Part shown: piece after piece, positions 63,908 to 64,000 of the stretch
Layout: each line of letters opens with the position of its first letter
How positions within the stretch are numbered: position 1 is the stretch's first letter
From: Daucus carota subsp. sativus
Lineage: Eukaryota > Streptophyta > Magnoliopsida > Apiales > Apiaceae
Direction: 5' to 3'
Assembly (NCBI RefSeq): GCF_001625215.2
Contig: NC_030384.2
Span: forward strand, 31,670,527 to 31,734,526
Length of the DNA: 64,000 nt
Translations under genes and position numbers: made by a program
Notes under the pieces: generated by a model
Databases searched by the model: none
The model's input: only the letters and a program-made list of their open reading frames with translations
Told to the model about the DNA's origin: nothing

Positions 63908-64000
63908 ACTACACAAATACTTAGACTTTAACCACACATTTGCTAAAATGCATGTCTATACCTTAAGTATTTATAAATTGAAAAATGTTGAGATTTCCGA

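Larger units (their letters stand above)
60338..64000. other. Gene-free right end with transposons
   Basis: It contains the promoter of the Cys-rich protein gene, two Stowaway-like remnants (60615-60830 with tactctctgtatg and aaagtgggagtat at the ends; 61186-61395 with ctctccgacccatttcag and gaaatgaggagtagg at the ends), and the two hAT-like elements at 62096 and 63418. The remaining AT-rich sequence shows no gene. Confidence 0.55.

Overview
This is nuclear DNA from a flowering plant, most likely a eudicot. The genes are split by short AT-rich introns with GT..AG borders, intergenic DNA is AT-rich and full of transposons, and the proteins are plant families: cysteine-rich receptor kinase, peroxisomal monodehydroascorbate reductase, chloroplast ribosomal protein L12, plant-type WW/DEAD helicase and plant MORC. 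I cannot fix genus or species from the sequence.

Eight protein-coding genes are supported. From left to right: a MORC-family GHKL ATPase (2084-10846, minus, 19 coding exons); a cysteine-rich receptor-like kinase of the CRK2/CRK3 type (13656-16577, minus, 6 exons); an R2R3-MYB with an unusual first repeat (22369-24319, minus, 4 exons); a WW-domain DEAD-box RNA helicase (30580-37295, minus, 8 coding exons plus a leader intron); MDAR4-type monodehydroascorbate reductase (47548-52070, plus, 7 exons); intronless plastid ribosomal protein L12 (52977-53534, plus); a universal stress protein (54045-57115, minus, 4 exons); and a small Cys-rich protein of unknown function (59918-60337, minus). I rebuilt exon borders from splice signals, reading frame and family conservation. 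In every gene the exon lengths sum to an intact frame. The genes look like independent plant genes, not an operon or cluster. MDAR4 and RPL12 lie head to tail, and RPL12 and the stress protein converge.

The rest is mobile DNA, and here the window is most informative. I delimited many non-autonomous transposons by terminal inverted repeats plus target-site duplications (TSDs). The first group is hAT-like with 8-bp TSDs. Several of these have ends related to TAGGGCTG..CAGCCCTA but are filled with different short-period sequences (TTCGGT, CGAGCCGGCT, CGGGGAT, TTCGTGTA). The second group is Mutator-like with about 9-bp TSDs, including one element carrying a coiled-coil gene fragment and one long foldback. 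There is also a CACTA-ended element built from palindromic ACATCAGTT..AACTGATGT units, a Copia LTR with a decayed gag, several Stowaway-like MITEs, and a plastid rbcL fragment moved into the nucleus.

I see no CRISPR array, viral genome or biosynthetic cluster. The unusual biology is the set of repeat-filled hAT-like elements and the transposon ends sitting inside introns and near a promoter.
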